Positions 17,842-26,270 of a DNA stretch of 64,000 nucleotides are shown here, in pieces. How positions within the stretch are numbered: position 1 is the first letter of the stretch; each line of letters starts with the position of its first letter. Source of the stretch: Palaeococcus pacificus DY20341 (GTDB lineage Archaea; Methanobacteriota_B; Thermococci; Thermococcales; Thermococcaceae); the NCBI RefSeq assembly GCF_000725425.1, contig NZ_CP006019.1, positions 1,116,001 to 1,180,000 on the forward strand, in the 5' to 3' direction. The notes below the pieces were generated by a model. That model had not been told where the DNA came from. It was given only the letters and a program-made list of their open reading frames with translations, and did not search any database. A program made the position numbers and the translations under genes.

Positions 17842-17843
17842 TT

Positions 17844-18947
17844 ATGGACTGGGTAAATTCTCTAAATCTCCTCTCCCGCTGGATTTTGTTCGGAGTCTCG
17901 GCATATAAACTCCGCAAGGAGAAAAGCAAGGGCTGGCTATTCTTGACTTTGGCGTTTTTGCTTAATGCCCTTGATGTGGATAAGCTACTCTTGGAACCTT
18001 TAAACTTGCGGCTCATGGAGGAAGCAACATCCATTTTAAGTACAATAAACTCTTTTGCAGTAGGTCTTCTCCTAATAGCTGCAGGGGTGTATCTCTCAAA
18101 GTCTGAGTTCACGATAAGAGATGCCATAATGTTAAGTACCTTGGGATTCACTGCCTATATCTGGCTCTTTTTAATTAGCACCACGAAGCTTGCTTCCATG
18201 TTTACACTTAAAACTCTCTTCCCAATGTTGGTTTATGGCACTGGGCATTTGTATGTTGCTTATGTTCTTTACCAGTACATCATTAAGAGAGAACCTCTTC
18301 AAGCTCTATTTCCATTTGGGATGGCTGCATTGGGGCTTCTTAACCTGACCTATCCATATACAGCAACTTTGAAGTGGTTTTTGCCTTATGGCTTTGCAAT
18401 GGGAATGGTGTTTAGAGTAATCATGAGTATCGGTGCTTTAAGATTCATGATGTATCCCCTGCACTTTCCTGAGGAAACAGCATTATCCAAAATTGAGAGC
18501 AAGCCATACATTTTTGGAAGCTACGAGAGCGTTAGGAGTGCATATCCAAACATATTCAAAGAAAACAACACGATTTTGATAACAAGGAGAGATCCTCGAG
18601 TCCTTAGAGGGGAAGTAGATGCAGATGAAATTGTTTTCTGGATAACGAGAGCTCAAGAAGGATGGATTGAAACTGAACCCAGGATATATGCTATAAGTCC
18701 TGCAAAAATAGACATTCTCGTAGATTTGATCAATAAGGAGCTTCAAAAGGGCTACAACCTCGTTTACATGGATACTTTTGAGTATCTAGTAGTGGAGAAT
18801 GGCTTTGAAGCCTCTGCAAAGTTCCTGCTCTCCTTAAAAGATAGAGTTTTGAGAAACGACGCTTCATTGATTGTGGTTATGTCTCTAGATGCACTTACAC
18901 AAAAGCAGAAGGCCATAATTGTAAGGGAATTTGAAATAATTGAATAA
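17844..18947 (+). CDS. Multi-pass membrane protein with C-terminal DUF835 domain
   Basis: A 367-residue protein. The first 200 residues hold about six to seven membrane helices. The cytoplasmic C-terminal part shows the DUF835 pattern: ILITRRDPRVL, FWITRAQEGW, ISPAKIDILVDLINKEL, VYMDTFEYLVVENGFE and FLLSLKDRV. DUF835 resembles KaiC-related sensory modules in archaea; no biochemical role is known. ATG 17844 is preferred because GAGGAG lies six bases before it, while ATG 17838 is immediately adjacent to that site. It follows the GlmU-like gene with almost no gap. Confidence 0.8.
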   Translation: MDWVNSLNLLSRWILFGVSAYKLRKEKSKGWLFLTLAFLLNALDVDKLLLEPLNLRLMEEATSILSTINSFAVGLLLIAAGVYLSKSEFTIRDAIMLSTLGFTAYIWLFLISTTKLASMFTLKTLFPMLVYGTGHLYVAYVLYQYIIKREPLQALFPFGMAALGLLNLTYPYTATLKWFLPYGFAMGMVFRVIMSIGALRFMMYPLHFPEETALSKIESKPYIFGSYESVRSAYPNIFKENNTILITRRDPRVLRGEVDADEIVFWITRAQEGWIETEPRIYAISPAKIDILVDLINKELQKGYNLVYMDTFEYLVVENGFEASAKFLLSLKDRVLRNDASLIVVMSLDALTQKQKAIIVREFEIIE

Positions 18948-18954
18948 AAAAAGA

Positions 18955-20067
18955 TTAGAGCAGAGCTCCATACTTGTAGAATATCTGGCACGTGCCTTCG
19001 TATGAGACCATACACGGTCCAACGGGTTTTCGTGGTGTGCACTCCTTTCCAAAGAGTGGGCACTGTGTTGGTAGAGCCAGTCCTCTTAAGATGGCACCGC
19101 AGATGCAGCCTTTTTCAAGCTCGGGAAGCTTTGGAGCCTCAACATTGTAGATGTTCTTCACATCGTACTCCTTAAACTCCTTCTTGAGCTCCAGTCCGCT
19201 CTTAGGAATAACTCCCAAAGCCCTCCACTTTGCATCAACCACATCAAAGAGGTACTCCATTGTTTTTTGAGCCTCGACATTGCCTTCGTACTTCACGACT
19301 CTTGTGTACTCATTCTCTATCTTTGGCTCGCCCTTGCGAATTATCCTAAGGAGCATCAGGACGCCCATGAGGAAGTCGATAGGCTCAAAGCCCGCCACCA
19401 CTTGAGGAACACCGTATTCTTTTGTTATGTACTCCCATCCTTTGACACCTACTATTGTCGAAACGTGGCCTGGGTCTATTAGTCCGTGGAAGATTGTTCC
19501 AGCTTTTATTAAAGCCTCGACTGCGGGGGGAGTTAAACGGTGAACGGAGTATATCTTAAAGTTTGGAATCTCCTTTTCTATAGCCTCTTTTAAGATTCCA
19601 GCCGCTGGGGCTGTTGTCGTTTCAAAGCCCGGAGAAAAATGCACCACGAGCTTATTTTTGTTCTCAAGCGCCATTTTATATGAGTCATAGATTGAGTAAA
19701 CTACTCTAACATCATAGCCTTCACTTCTCAAGTCGGCAAAGCTTCCAATGGCTGTTGGGATTTTATACATATCTCCAAATGTGGTCAGGATGATGTCTTC
19801 TCCTTCTTCTCTCGCCTTCTTTACTATTTCCATCATTCTAGCTATGTCTTCCGCTGGAGTTATACAAACGGGACATCCTGGCCCGCTGAATATCTTGACG
19901 TTTTCAGGCAATAGTGAGCGTATTCCACTCCTTGTCACAGTGTCTTCATGAGTTCCGCAAACGTGCATCAGCCTTACTTCATGGTCGATCTTTTCAGCTT
20001 CTCTTTTTATCGCTCTCAAAATCCTTTGAGCGAGCTCTTTATTTCCAAAAATTGATAAGTCGAGCAT
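18955..20067 (-). CDS. hypD: Hydrogenase maturation protein HypD
   Basis: A 370-residue iron-sulfur protein that, with HypC, carries Fe(CN)2CO during assembly of [NiFe]-hydrogenase. Conserved segments are MHVCGTHE, FSGPGCPVC and SVHRLTPPA. The C-terminal cysteine cluster (CICGAILRG...CPLFGKEC...GPCMVSYEGTC) binds the [4Fe-4S] centre. ATG 20067 follows GGAGGAG. It starts two bases after the hypC stop, a classic hypC-hypD pair. Hydrogenase structural genes are not in this window. Confidence 0.96.
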   Translation of the reverse strand: MLDLSIFGNKELAQRILRAIKREAEKIDHEVRLMHVCGTHEDTVTRSGIRSLLPENVKIFSGPGCPVCITPAEDIARMMEIVKKAREEGEDIILTTFGDMYKIPTAIGSFADLRSEGYDVRVVYSIYDSYKMALENKNKLVVHFSPGFETTTAPAAGILKEAIEKEIPNFKIYSVHRLTPPAVEALIKAGTIFHGLIDPGHVSTIVGVKGWEYITKEYGVPQVVAGFEPIDFLMGVLMLLRIIRKGEPKIENEYTRVVKYEGNVEAQKTMEYLFDVVDAKWRALGVIPKSGLELKKEFKEYDVKNIYNVEAPKLPELEKGCICGAILRGLALPTQCPLFGKECTPRKPVGPCMVSYEGTCQIFYKYGALL

Positions 20068-20069
20068 GC

Positions 20070-20294
20070 TCACTCCTCCAAGACGCTCATAATCTCCTCC
20101 CAGGCTTTTAGACTCTCCAATGCAGCCTTTTCGTCGAGCTTTTCTATCGCAAATCCTGTATGAACTATGACATAATCGCCAATTTTAACGTCTTTGACAA
20201 AGTCCAACCGCGCCTCCCTTTTAACTCCTCCAAAATCCACTATTGCAACATTACCATTAATCTCAATAACTTTTGCTGGAACAGCCAAACACAT
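20070..20294 (-). CDS. hypC: Hydrogenase maturation chaperone HypC
   Basis: A 74-residue OB-fold protein beginning MCLAVPAKV, with the essential N-terminal cysteine at position 2. DFGGVKREARLDFV and IGDYVIVHTGFAIEKLDEKAA are family-typical. It holds the iron moiety with HypD and escorts the hydrogenase large subunit. AGGTGAG lies upstream of the ATG. It is transcribed with hypD. Confidence 0.96.
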   Translation of the reverse strand: MCLAVPAKVIEINGNVAIVDFGGVKREARLDFVKDVKIGDYVIVHTGFAIEKLDEKAALESLKAWEEIMSVLEE

Positions 20295-20414
20295 GTCTTC
20301 TCACCTAATGCTAAATAGACAGCAGGGGTTTTTAGAAGTTTTCGAAACCAAAAGTTGATAACCGAAAATCGAAAAATAGCTTAAAGAATATTTAAGAGGT
20401 AATAAAAGAAGGAT

Positions 20415-21593
20415 TCAGCGCCAGAATCCCAACTGTTCAATAAATCTCTTTGAATACTTTACGTCTCTGTGGAGCTCGATTTTTTGGAGAATCTGCCTCT
20501 CAATAGCTCTCAATGCATCGTGAACCGCTTGTATTGCTCCCCATGTCTCTCCTGTGGCTATATACGTGCCTTTATCCGTTACCACTCTCATCCTCGCTTG
20601 GTATAGGTGTACCCCTCTGAACTTTTCGTTGAATCTTCTAATCACCAAGTATATTATTCCCTCGTTGCCTAAAAGCTCCTCATAGCCATCTACGAAGCTC
20701 CTGACATCGCTTATTATCCTCTCTCTTGTGAAATCGCTTAGCAAGTATGCATCGCCACCCAATTGGAGGTAGAACTTAACTTCTTTTTCTGTCATTTTGG
20801 ATATTGGCAGCAGTAGATCCTTGATGGTCAAAATACCTGCCACTTTGTTTTCCTCATCTAGTACAACCAATCCATCAATGTTGTGTTCTAGCATTATTTG
20901 GATAGCTTCTTTGATGCTCTTTTCTGGGGTGGTTGTTATGACTCCTCTGATCATAACTTCTCTTAACTGCGTTGAGAAGGGGGGTATTTTCTCTCCGGCC
21001 ACTTCACCGAAGTGGGCTTTAAATCTCGGCTTCATAAACCTTATAATAAGGTCATGAAGGGTAACCAATCCTTCCAGTTTACCAGCATCGTTTACTATGG
21101 GTATCCTTGAGATTGCGTGGTCTCTCATCGTAGCTAAAGCCTTTGCAACAGTATCATCTGGTTTTAGTGTAATAACATCCATTGTCATAAACTCTTTGAT
21201 AGGCTTCGTACCGAACTCCTCTTTTGAGAGTCTTTCCAAAATAGCAATATCGCTTATTACACCGAACACATTTAATTTATCTTTTCCTACAGGTAAGGAT
21301 CTAGAATCTATCTCAAGCATGAGCTTAGCAGCTAAGCTTAAATCATCCTTAGGCTTTAATATTACGGCGGTCTTATAGACATCCCTAACCTTAGCCTTCG
21401 TTGGATCCCACTTGAGGTGGGACCTTATAATTAAGTCTTGGGTCAATATACCCTTATACATCTTTTTGTCAAAAACTAGTATTAGGTCTGGGTCTTCCTT
21501 TTCAAAAATACCAATTGCTTCAGAAAGCGGTGCGTCGATGTCAATTCTAGAAAACTTGTCGGTCATTACCTCCTCAACAAGAATACCGACCAT
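20415..21593 (-). CDS. Four-CBS protein with C-terminal HPF/RaiA-like domain
   Basis: A 392-residue soluble protein. Four CBS motifs lie near residues 8-60, 70-125, 133-190 and 213-270, forming two Bateman modules likely to bind adenine nucleotides. The last 110 or so residues (RRFNEKFRGVHLYQARMRV, then TWGAIQAVHDALRAIERQILQKI) look like the beta-beta-alpha unit of ribosome hibernation factors, in which a helix AI..A...LE.QL ends the domain. A role in nucleotide-sensing ribosome inactivation is therefore plausible but unproven. ATG 21593 has GGAGGTGA at ideal spacing. Confidence 0.75.
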   Translation of the reverse strand: MVGILVEEVMTDKFSRIDIDAPLSEAIGIFEKEDPDLILVFDKKMYKGILTQDLIIRSHLKWDPTKAKVRDVYKTAVILKPKDDLSLAAKLMLEIDSRSLPVGKDKLNVFGVISDIAILERLSKEEFGTKPIKEFMTMDVITLKPDDTVAKALATMRDHAISRIPIVNDAGKLEGLVTLHDLIIRFMKPRFKAHFGEVAGEKIPPFSTQLREVMIRGVITTTPEKSIKEAIQIMLEHNIDGLVVLDEENKVAGILTIKDLLLPISKMTEKEVKFYLQLGGDAYLLSDFTRERIISDVRSFVDGYEELLGNEGIIYLVIRRFNEKFRGVHLYQARMRVVTDKGTYIATGETWGAIQAVHDALRAIERQILQKIELHRDVKYSKRFIEQLGFWR

Positions 21594-21732
21594 TGCTGTC
21601 ACCTCCGTTCAATATATTCTATGTTTCTCATGGCATTTAAACCTTGCTGAGGGAAATTTATAAATGCAAAAAAGATGTAATGGAAATTCCTGAGTGGGTT
21701 TGGAAAATAAAAAGGGAAGAAAAATCAACTCT

Positions 21733-22044
21733 TCACTTTTCAGCCAGTGAAAGCATCATTTTCCACATCCTCACAGTGTACTCAACCGTAGGCGGATAGC
21801 TTTGCACAATCTCCGTTATCTCAGCTTCCTTCTTAAATATCGGGAAGTTTTCCATTATCTTTTCAAGCGCTTCTTTATTTGGTGCCTTCCACATGGTGTA
21901 TGCTCCAAAATTGGTGTTGTAGCTGGCCAAAAACTCAATGCCCTCAGGAAGCTTGGTTAAGTTACTGAAGAATTCAGCAGCTTCTTTCATGGCGTCCAGA
22001 GTCTTTTCCTCGGGCCATCTGTGAGTTATAAGGTACATTGGCAT
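21733..22044 (-). CDS. Small conserved protein, DUF3303/ferredoxin-like fold candidate
   Basis: A 103-residue protein starting MPMYLITHRWPEEK. Its short beta-alpha-beta layout and the FLASYNTNFGAYTMWKAPNKEAL segment are reminiscent of dimeric ferredoxin-like (ABM/NIPSNAP/DUF3303) proteins. The start at 22044 is fixed by GGGAGGTG five bases upstream. A longer in-frame reading back to 22254 crosses a GC-rich leader and is rejected. Function is unknown. Confidence 0.7.
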   Translation of the reverse strand: MPMYLITHRWPEEKTLDAMKEAAEFFSNLTKLPEGIEFLASYNTNFGAYTMWKAPNKEALEKIMENFPIFKKEAEITEIVQSYPPTVEYTVRMWKMMLSLAEK

Positions 22045-22059
22045 CCCAACACCTCCCAA

Positions 22060-22201
22060 AATCATGCCAGTTTGCGCTCTCTCGAAGTACCAGATGGAGC
22101 ACCGGGAGAAGGGGGAGATTAGGCCGATGGTGCCCCAGCCACAGCGTACATCCCCTTCCTGCTGAGACTTTAATTGGCAGTTGGGTATTATTGTATATAA
22201 A
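22060..22201 (-). promoter_or_regulatory. Promoter and GC-rich structured 5' leader
   Basis: On the minus strand a TTTATATAC box lies at 22193-22201, predicting a start near 22170. The next 120 or so bases before the gene at 22044 are unusually GC-rich and can fold: GAAGGGG pairs with CCCCTTC, and GCACC with GGTGC. Such a leader could be a riboswitch-like control element or a separate small RNA. No known riboswitch class was recognised. Confidence 0.45.
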
Positions 22202-22317
22202 GATTTTCTTGACATACATTCCAAATTTTGCCCATAATTTTTGATATATGTCATACCAATTAACCGGTGAAATCTTGAATATAATTTTAAAACTAGAAAG
22301 AAGAAAAAGAGATAGGT

Positions 22318-23124
22318 TTAGTTTTGTTCTTCAGCTATTATTTTTATATGGCCTGTGAAGGGTTTTGCAATTTCGGCTTCTATTCTATAGTCTATGGTTT
22401 TGTCGGTGAGTAGTGAGTATTCGTTATCGAGAATTAAATAGTAGGTATCTGCTGGTAGATAGTTTCTTAGTGTGTAGTACCCGCTTGTGGCTTTTTTCTC
22501 TGCAAAATATATTTTTGGTGTCCCACCTTGTTTCCAGATGTTATACTCTTTTTCGTCCATTAAATAAATGTTTATGTCTAGATCTTCTCTGATGTCTATT
22601 TTTAGTTTGACGTTTTGAGCATAGAGGATATTGGTTAAATAAATCGGTATTGCTTCATAATCGCCATGTTTTACTACTACAGTATCTTCATTAAGAATTG
22701 TAGACTCTGGTGTTGGTGTTCCTATTACAAAAACATAGTTTCCTTTGTTAAGTGTTGTGGTGTATGTACCACTTTCAACATTTTTCTTTAGGTAGAGATA
22801 CTCTGAAGCAGTATCATCGTTTTTCCATTGTTCCAGTTCGCTTTCGGGTATTATTCCTAGATACTCAAGCTTTTTACCGGATGGAATGTTTAGTGTTATA
22901 GTGAGTTTATATGTTGAATCGAGCTCAAATGGGATATATGTTCTGGAATCGAAGGTATATTCTTTGTCAAATAACGTCCAGATTTGTGGAGTTTGCGTTT
23001 CGGTTGTACCTGCATTTTTGTTTATTTGTTCGGCAGTGTCTTCTGATGTTTGTGTGCATCCTGCTACAAAAACTACTAATAAGAACATTACCAAAAATAT
23101 CGATGTCTTTTTGGTGCTCTTCAT
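22318..23124 (-). CDS. Lipoprotein with two similar beta-rich domains
   Basis: A 268-residue exported protein. It has a signal peptide with lipobox FVAGC (cysteine 23) and a short Thr/Gln linker. Two related domains of about 100 residues follow: SELEQWKNDDT...YLYLKKNVESGTYTTTLNKGNYVFVIG in the first aligns with KEYNIWKQGGT...YFAEKKATSGYYTLRNYLPADTYYLILD in the second. This pattern recalls PPC-like domains of secreted proteins. Function is unknown. A TATA-like ATTATATAAATATT lies upstream. The gene is monocistronic. Confidence 0.7.
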   Translation of the reverse strand: MKSTKKTSIFLVMFLLVVFVAGCTQTSEDTAEQINKNAGTTETQTPQIWTLFDKEYTFDSRTYIPFELDSTYKLTITLNIPSGKKLEYLGIIPESELEQWKNDDTASEYLYLKKNVESGTYTTTLNKGNYVFVIGTPTPESTILNEDTVVVKHGDYEAIPIYLTNILYAQNVKLKIDIREDLDINIYLMDEKEYNIWKQGGTPKIYFAEKKATSGYYTLRNYLPADTYYLILDNEYSLLTDKTIDYRIEAEIAKPFTGHIKIIAEEQN

Positions 23125-23314
23125 AGGATCACCTAGAACAGTATGAAATTAATATTTATATAATTTACGTCTTTTTGACCATTTTATTTACGTAATAGGA
23201 GGAGTAATAAACTCCTTAAGATGTTTTTGTATTGTAGTAATTGATCTTCTGCAGTGTGCTTGTTTAAATCGGCTTTTTTCTTTTTCTAGATACGTTGCCT
23301 ATTTTTAAGGTAAG

Positions 23315-23323
23315 GCTTATAAG
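23315..23323 (+). promoter_or_regulatory. TATA box of tRNA-Ser
   Basis: GCTTATAAG about 40 bases before the mature 5' end of tRNA-Ser, preceded by an A/G-rich BRE-like stretch, fits an archaeal tRNA promoter with a short 5' trailer. Confidence 0.5.
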
Positions 23324-23359
23324 TGCATGTTGGTGATACGTATATGTCCTTGAGCAGGC

Positions 23360-23446
23360 GCCGGGGTAGCCTAGCTCGGGAAGGCGGTGGACTCGAGATC
23401 CACTGGGCGTTCGCCCGCCAGGGTTCAAATCCCTGCCCCGGCGCCA
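23360..23446 (+). tRNA. tRNA-Ser (anticodon CGA), CCA encoded
   Basis: A class II tRNA with long variable arm. The acceptor stem is GCCGGGG/CCCCGGC, the anticodon arm is TGGA-CTCGAGA-TCCA with CGA (serine UCG), and the variable arm is TGGGCGTTCGCCCG. The T arm is CAGGG-TTCAAAT-CCCTG, followed by discriminator G and an encoded CCA (23444-23446). No intron is seen. Confidence 0.95.
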
Positions 23447-23512
23447 TTAATGCCGAGTGTTCGACACTACTCTTTTACTTCTTGTACAGCTACAAGAATT
23501 GGAGAAGAGGGG

Positions 23513-23734
23513 TCATTCAATTAACATTACCCAGCTTATTCCATCAATTTTAACGAGGAGCTCTCTCCCTTTGTTTCCAGTAAAATCTGCTACATCCTCT
23601 AACACTACAACTTCCTCATCAAAGTCCTTTAAAATGCCAGTGAAAAGATGCTCTCCCCCTATGGAAACCACAACTTTCTTGTTCCGCCACCTTTTGAGCG
23701 TTTCATCTGCTAAGTACGGCTTCTCCTCGCTCAT
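23513..23734 (-). CDS. Sm-like (LSm) protein
   Basis: A 73-residue protein with an Sm-fold pattern: VVVSIGGEHLFTGILKDFDEEVVVLEDV forms the Sm1 strands, with the G-x-L-x-x-F/D signature. The Sm2 part (GRELLVKIDGISWVMLIE) is degenerate. It may form RNA-binding rings or have another beta-barrel role. ATG 23734 has GGGTGAGGGC upstream; the longer reading to 23785 is less likely. It is divergent from the 277-residue gene at 23805. Confidence 0.72.
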   Translation of the reverse strand: MSEEKPYLADETLKRWRNKKVVVSIGGEHLFTGILKDFDEEVVVLEDVADFTGNKGRELLVKIDGISWVMLIE

Positions 23735-23804
23735 GCCCTCACCCTCTCCAGCTAATCCCAAAAGATATAAATGCTTTTTGTTCACTCATCATGGAGGTTT
23801 GAGC

Positions 23805-24638
23805 ATGAGGTTCGTTATGAAAGATGAAGCAATTAAACGAGCATTTTTGGGTGAACTCAGGGAGAAGGGCATAAAGTATGAGATTAGGGAGGAGTTAGGC
23901 TATGAAACCTTCATAGGATACGTCATTGAGGGAACTTTTGAGGAGATTAGAGCTATCATCGAAACCTTGGGAGACGAGGAAAAAGATGTTATTCTCCAAG
24001 GATTTCAAACCTTCAAAGAGCAGTTTTTGCACGTGCTGGAGCACTTGAAGGAAGGCGAACACATAGAAGCTTTGCTGAGAGAAGGCTATTGGGTTGGGGA
24101 TGTTATTGACCAGCTCATGAGGAATGGAGCAGTGGATATAGATAGAGAAGGAAACATAAAGCTGAAAGAGGATGTGGATGTTACTAAGCTCAAGCTCCAA
24201 TTTAAGATTCCCTATGAGCTGATTGAAATTCCTGAGAGCATTGAGGAGATAGCCAAACAGTATGCCCTCGTAGATTTGCTTCCGCAGTACATAGTTGAGA
24301 TTAAAGAGGTGGAGCTTGAAAAGATAAATCTTGCTTTAAACATAGCTGCTAGGTATTTCAGTGAGCGTCAGGTGCTCAGCGCTTACTTTGCTCTACTTTC
24401 AAAGGCTTTGCTCTCAAAAGAGATTGTGAGTGCCTTGGGCCAGCATGACAAGATTCCAAAAGACATCCTGATTAGAAGCTTTTTGGAGTCCTCTCCAGTA
24501 GAGATAGCGAGTGAGAAGGGTCTGCTCGTCATTAATCTCGCAAATCAAAAGGCTATGGAAGCCATTTTAAGAGAGCTGGAGAAGGAAGGATATATAGACA
24601 TAAAAGCAAATAAGGTCAAAAAGTTGAAATCCCTTTAG
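23805..24638 (+). CDS. Conserved soluble protein of unknown function
   Basis: A 277-residue mostly helical acidic protein. The first 60 residues form a small alpha/beta unit (KYEIREELGYETFIGYVIEGTFEEI), and the rest is helical with an LPQYIVEIKEVELEKINLALNIAARYFSERQ segment. No known motif was recognised. GGAGGT at 23793-23798 fixes ATG 23805; the open frame upstream to 23457 lies opposite the LSm gene and is rejected. Its 3' end overlaps the convergent membrane-protein gene by 23 bases. Confidence 0.65.
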   Translation: MRFVMKDEAIKRAFLGELREKGIKYEIREELGYETFIGYVIEGTFEEIRAIIETLGDEEKDVILQGFQTFKEQFLHVLEHLKEGEHIEALLREGYWVGDVIDQLMRNGAVDIDREGNIKLKEDVDVTKLKLQFKIPYELIEIPESIEEIAKQYALVDLLPQYIVEIKEVELEKINLALNIAARYFSERQVLSAYFALLSKALLSKEIVSALGQHDKIPKDILIRSFLESSPVEIASEKGLLVINLANQKAMEAILRELEKEGYIDIKANKVKKLKSL

Positions 24639-24948
24639 GTTCACTTTGTGAAGGGAGCAGCACAAGTCCAATGAGCATTAAAATGCCGCCGATCCTGCTC
24701 GTCAAAATCAGCGCAATCACCATGGGTATGATTAGTGTGTCCTTTGCTTTTTTGTATTCCCCTCTCTCTATGAGCTCCACAACCTCCTCTGTCCGCCGGT
24801 ATATCCAGTAGCCGAGGATCATGAGGGGTATTGCTATTACAATCCCCACAACGGTTATGAACAGGAAGAGCCCTATAACGAGGGGCATTATTATGCTCAA
24901 AATTCCTCCAATCTTTATCAGCAGTTTAGCTGTCTCAATATCAGCCAT
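24616..24948 (-). CDS. Small membrane protein
   Basis: A 110-residue protein with hydrophobic segments near residues 12-32, 33-48 and 74-98. A charged cytoplasmic-looking stretch, YRRTEEVVELIERGEYKKAKD, lies between them. No family was recognised. GGTGG sits just upstream of ATG. Convergent 3' overlap with the upstream-strand gene suggests both ends are tightly packed. Function is unknown. Confidence 0.6.
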   Translation of the reverse strand: MADIETAKLLIKIGGILSIIMPLVIGLFLFITVVGIVIAIPLMILGYWIYRRTEEVVELIERGEYKKAKDTLIIPMVIALILTSRIGGILMLIGLVLLPSQSEPKGISTF

Positions 24949-25088
24949 TGAACCACCTATGCTAATATCTCAAGCAAACTTTAAAAAGTTTTATCTTCAG
25001 TTAGATGGGATTTTGAAAGGCTTTTATGATTTGAGTACGTAACTGATCATGAGAGATTCTTTAAAAGTTCTTGAGCCTACTTAACGCA

Positions 25089-25142
25089 GCGATGACGATA
25101 CTTTGACCACCTGAATGATGATGAGTGCGGGAGTGGCCGAGC
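25089..25142 (+). ncRNA. Weak candidate box C/D guide RNA next to a tRNA-like 5' fragment
   Basis: In the 376-base gap 24949-25324, GCGATGA (25089, near box C), CTGA (25111, box D'), ATGATGA (25115, box C') and CCGA (25137, near box D) occur with two equal 15-base spacers. TTTAAAAG about 25 bases upstream could be its TATA box. The second half overlaps GCGGGAGTGGCCGAGC (25127-25142), which looks like the first 16 bases of a class II tRNA without the rest. Boxes C and D are non-consensus. The rest of the gap shows only T-runs and no gene. Confidence 0.3.
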
Positions 25143-25324
25143 AAACTTCGCTTGCAGTTTAGGAAGTGAGTTCCTTTATTTTTGTCCTCTTTTTTGGTGT
25201 GCTTTCACTCCAACCACGCTACGCGCAAAAAAGAAAGCCCTCTCAAAAGATAGTAGGCTTAAAGTGAAAGCGTCCTAAGAAAGCCACATTAAAAGGATGC
25301 GTGATCTTTGGCATCTTAATATGC

Positions 25325-26020
25325 TTAAAGGTAGGTTATCCTGGCCTTTCCATTCTCTTCGAGCCACTTTAAGAGCTTCTGGGCGAAGTAAAACTTCTTC
25401 CTCTTTGACTCCCAAATGGGGGAGTGCTCCTTTAGATGGGGCTTGCTCCATTTTCCCACAATCTCTCCAAAATCAAAGCCAACCAGACAGGCCTCCCTCG
25501 TCCCCAAAGCTTCGGCTAAAAAAGCACCTCTGTCCCCATCCGTGAAGCCGCCAAAGTTGTAGATTATGTCCAAAGGTTCGGTCTGGCATGTCCCTAAAAC
25601 GTTTTTGAGTTTAGAGGCATAAGCTTTGAGCTTTTCAATATTGTCGCCGTGGGCGTGAACCACCACGAATGAGCCGAGCTCATTGGCTTTCTTTATGTCC
25701 TCAAAGCGCCCATCCAAGTCTGTCACAATTATGTGGGGGAGTATGTTATGCTCTAAGAGAGCGGAAGTTGCACCATCGGCTGCTATAAGGATCCCATCAT
25801 CAAAAGTATGCGTTTTTAGGCTTTCTTCTAAACTTGGTCCAGCTCCAAAAACGTAGGCCCTTTCTCTGATGAGTTTCCTTAATTCACTGATTGTCGTGTA
25901 GTTCTCGCTTTTTAGCAAAATATCTCTCAAAATAAGCGATGCTTTCCTATCGGCTTTTTCATCGAATCCCATTTCTCTGACAATTTCATCGTAAAAGGGC
26001 TTCCATTCTTCCCATTCCAT
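25325..26020 (-). CDS. mptE: 6-hydroxymethyl-7,8-dihydropterin pyrophosphokinase (MptE type)
   Basis: A 231-residue archaeal DUF115-family enzyme that transfers pyrophosphate from ATP to 6-hydroxymethyldihydropterin in the pathway to methanopterin-like or folate-like cofactors. Visible segments are YVFGAGPSLEE near residue 55, ILIAADGATSALLE, PHIIVTDLDG, VVHAHGDN, and GFTDGDRGAFLAEALG. Length matches the family. A TTTTATAC box about 27 bases before ATG and no Shine-Dalgarno site point to a leaderless mRNA. Confidence 0.88.
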   Translation of the reverse strand: MEWEEWKPFYDEIVREMGFDEKADRKASLILRDILLKSENYTTISELRKLIRERAYVFGAGPSLEESLKTHTFDDGILIAADGATSALLEHNILPHIIVTDLDGRFEDIKKANELGSFVVVHAHGDNIEKLKAYASKLKNVLGTCQTEPLDIIYNFGGFTDGDRGAFLAEALGTREACLVGFDFGEIVGKWSKPHLKEHSPIWESKRKKFYFAQKLLKWLEENGKARITYL

Positions 26021-26222
26021 GTATTAGCCTTTGGCACATGAGTATAAAACAGTTGCTCAGAGATTGCTTGAACTTTATCAATTTTTTATTGTACTATACT
26101 CATATTTAGGCGATTTTATTCAAAATTTTTCGTTTTATTTTTGGATTTTTCGTATTTTTTTAAGTTTTACTAAGCGGTAAATCATGTCGCTAAATCGGGT
26201 ATTCTGACAGTTTAATGACCAC

Positions 26223-26236
26223 AAAAGGTTTAAATG
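26223..26236 (+). promoter_or_regulatory. BRE/TATA promoter of the peptide ABC transporter operon
   Basis: AAAAGGTTTAAATG about 40 bases before ATG 26271 fits an archaeal BRE/TATA element. The 200 bases before it are very AT-rich and contain no gene. Confidence 0.5.
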
Positions 26237-26270
26237 CATTGATGTACTTAATCATTCTTTGGTGAACGCT

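Noticed and set aside
22045-22254. Upstream extension of the 103-residue gene
   Set aside because: It covers the promoter and the GC-rich leader; the real start has GGGAGGTG five bases upstream.
23456-23496. Two small hairpins after tRNA-Ser (AGTGT/ACACT and CTTGTA/TACAAG)
   Set aside because: Too short to call an RNA gene; at most part of the tRNA or LSm 3' ends.
23457-23804. N-terminal extension of the gene at 23805
   Set aside because: It has low-complexity Ser/Thr/Pro content typical of antisense to the LSm gene, and a strong Shine-Dalgarno site marks ATG 23805.
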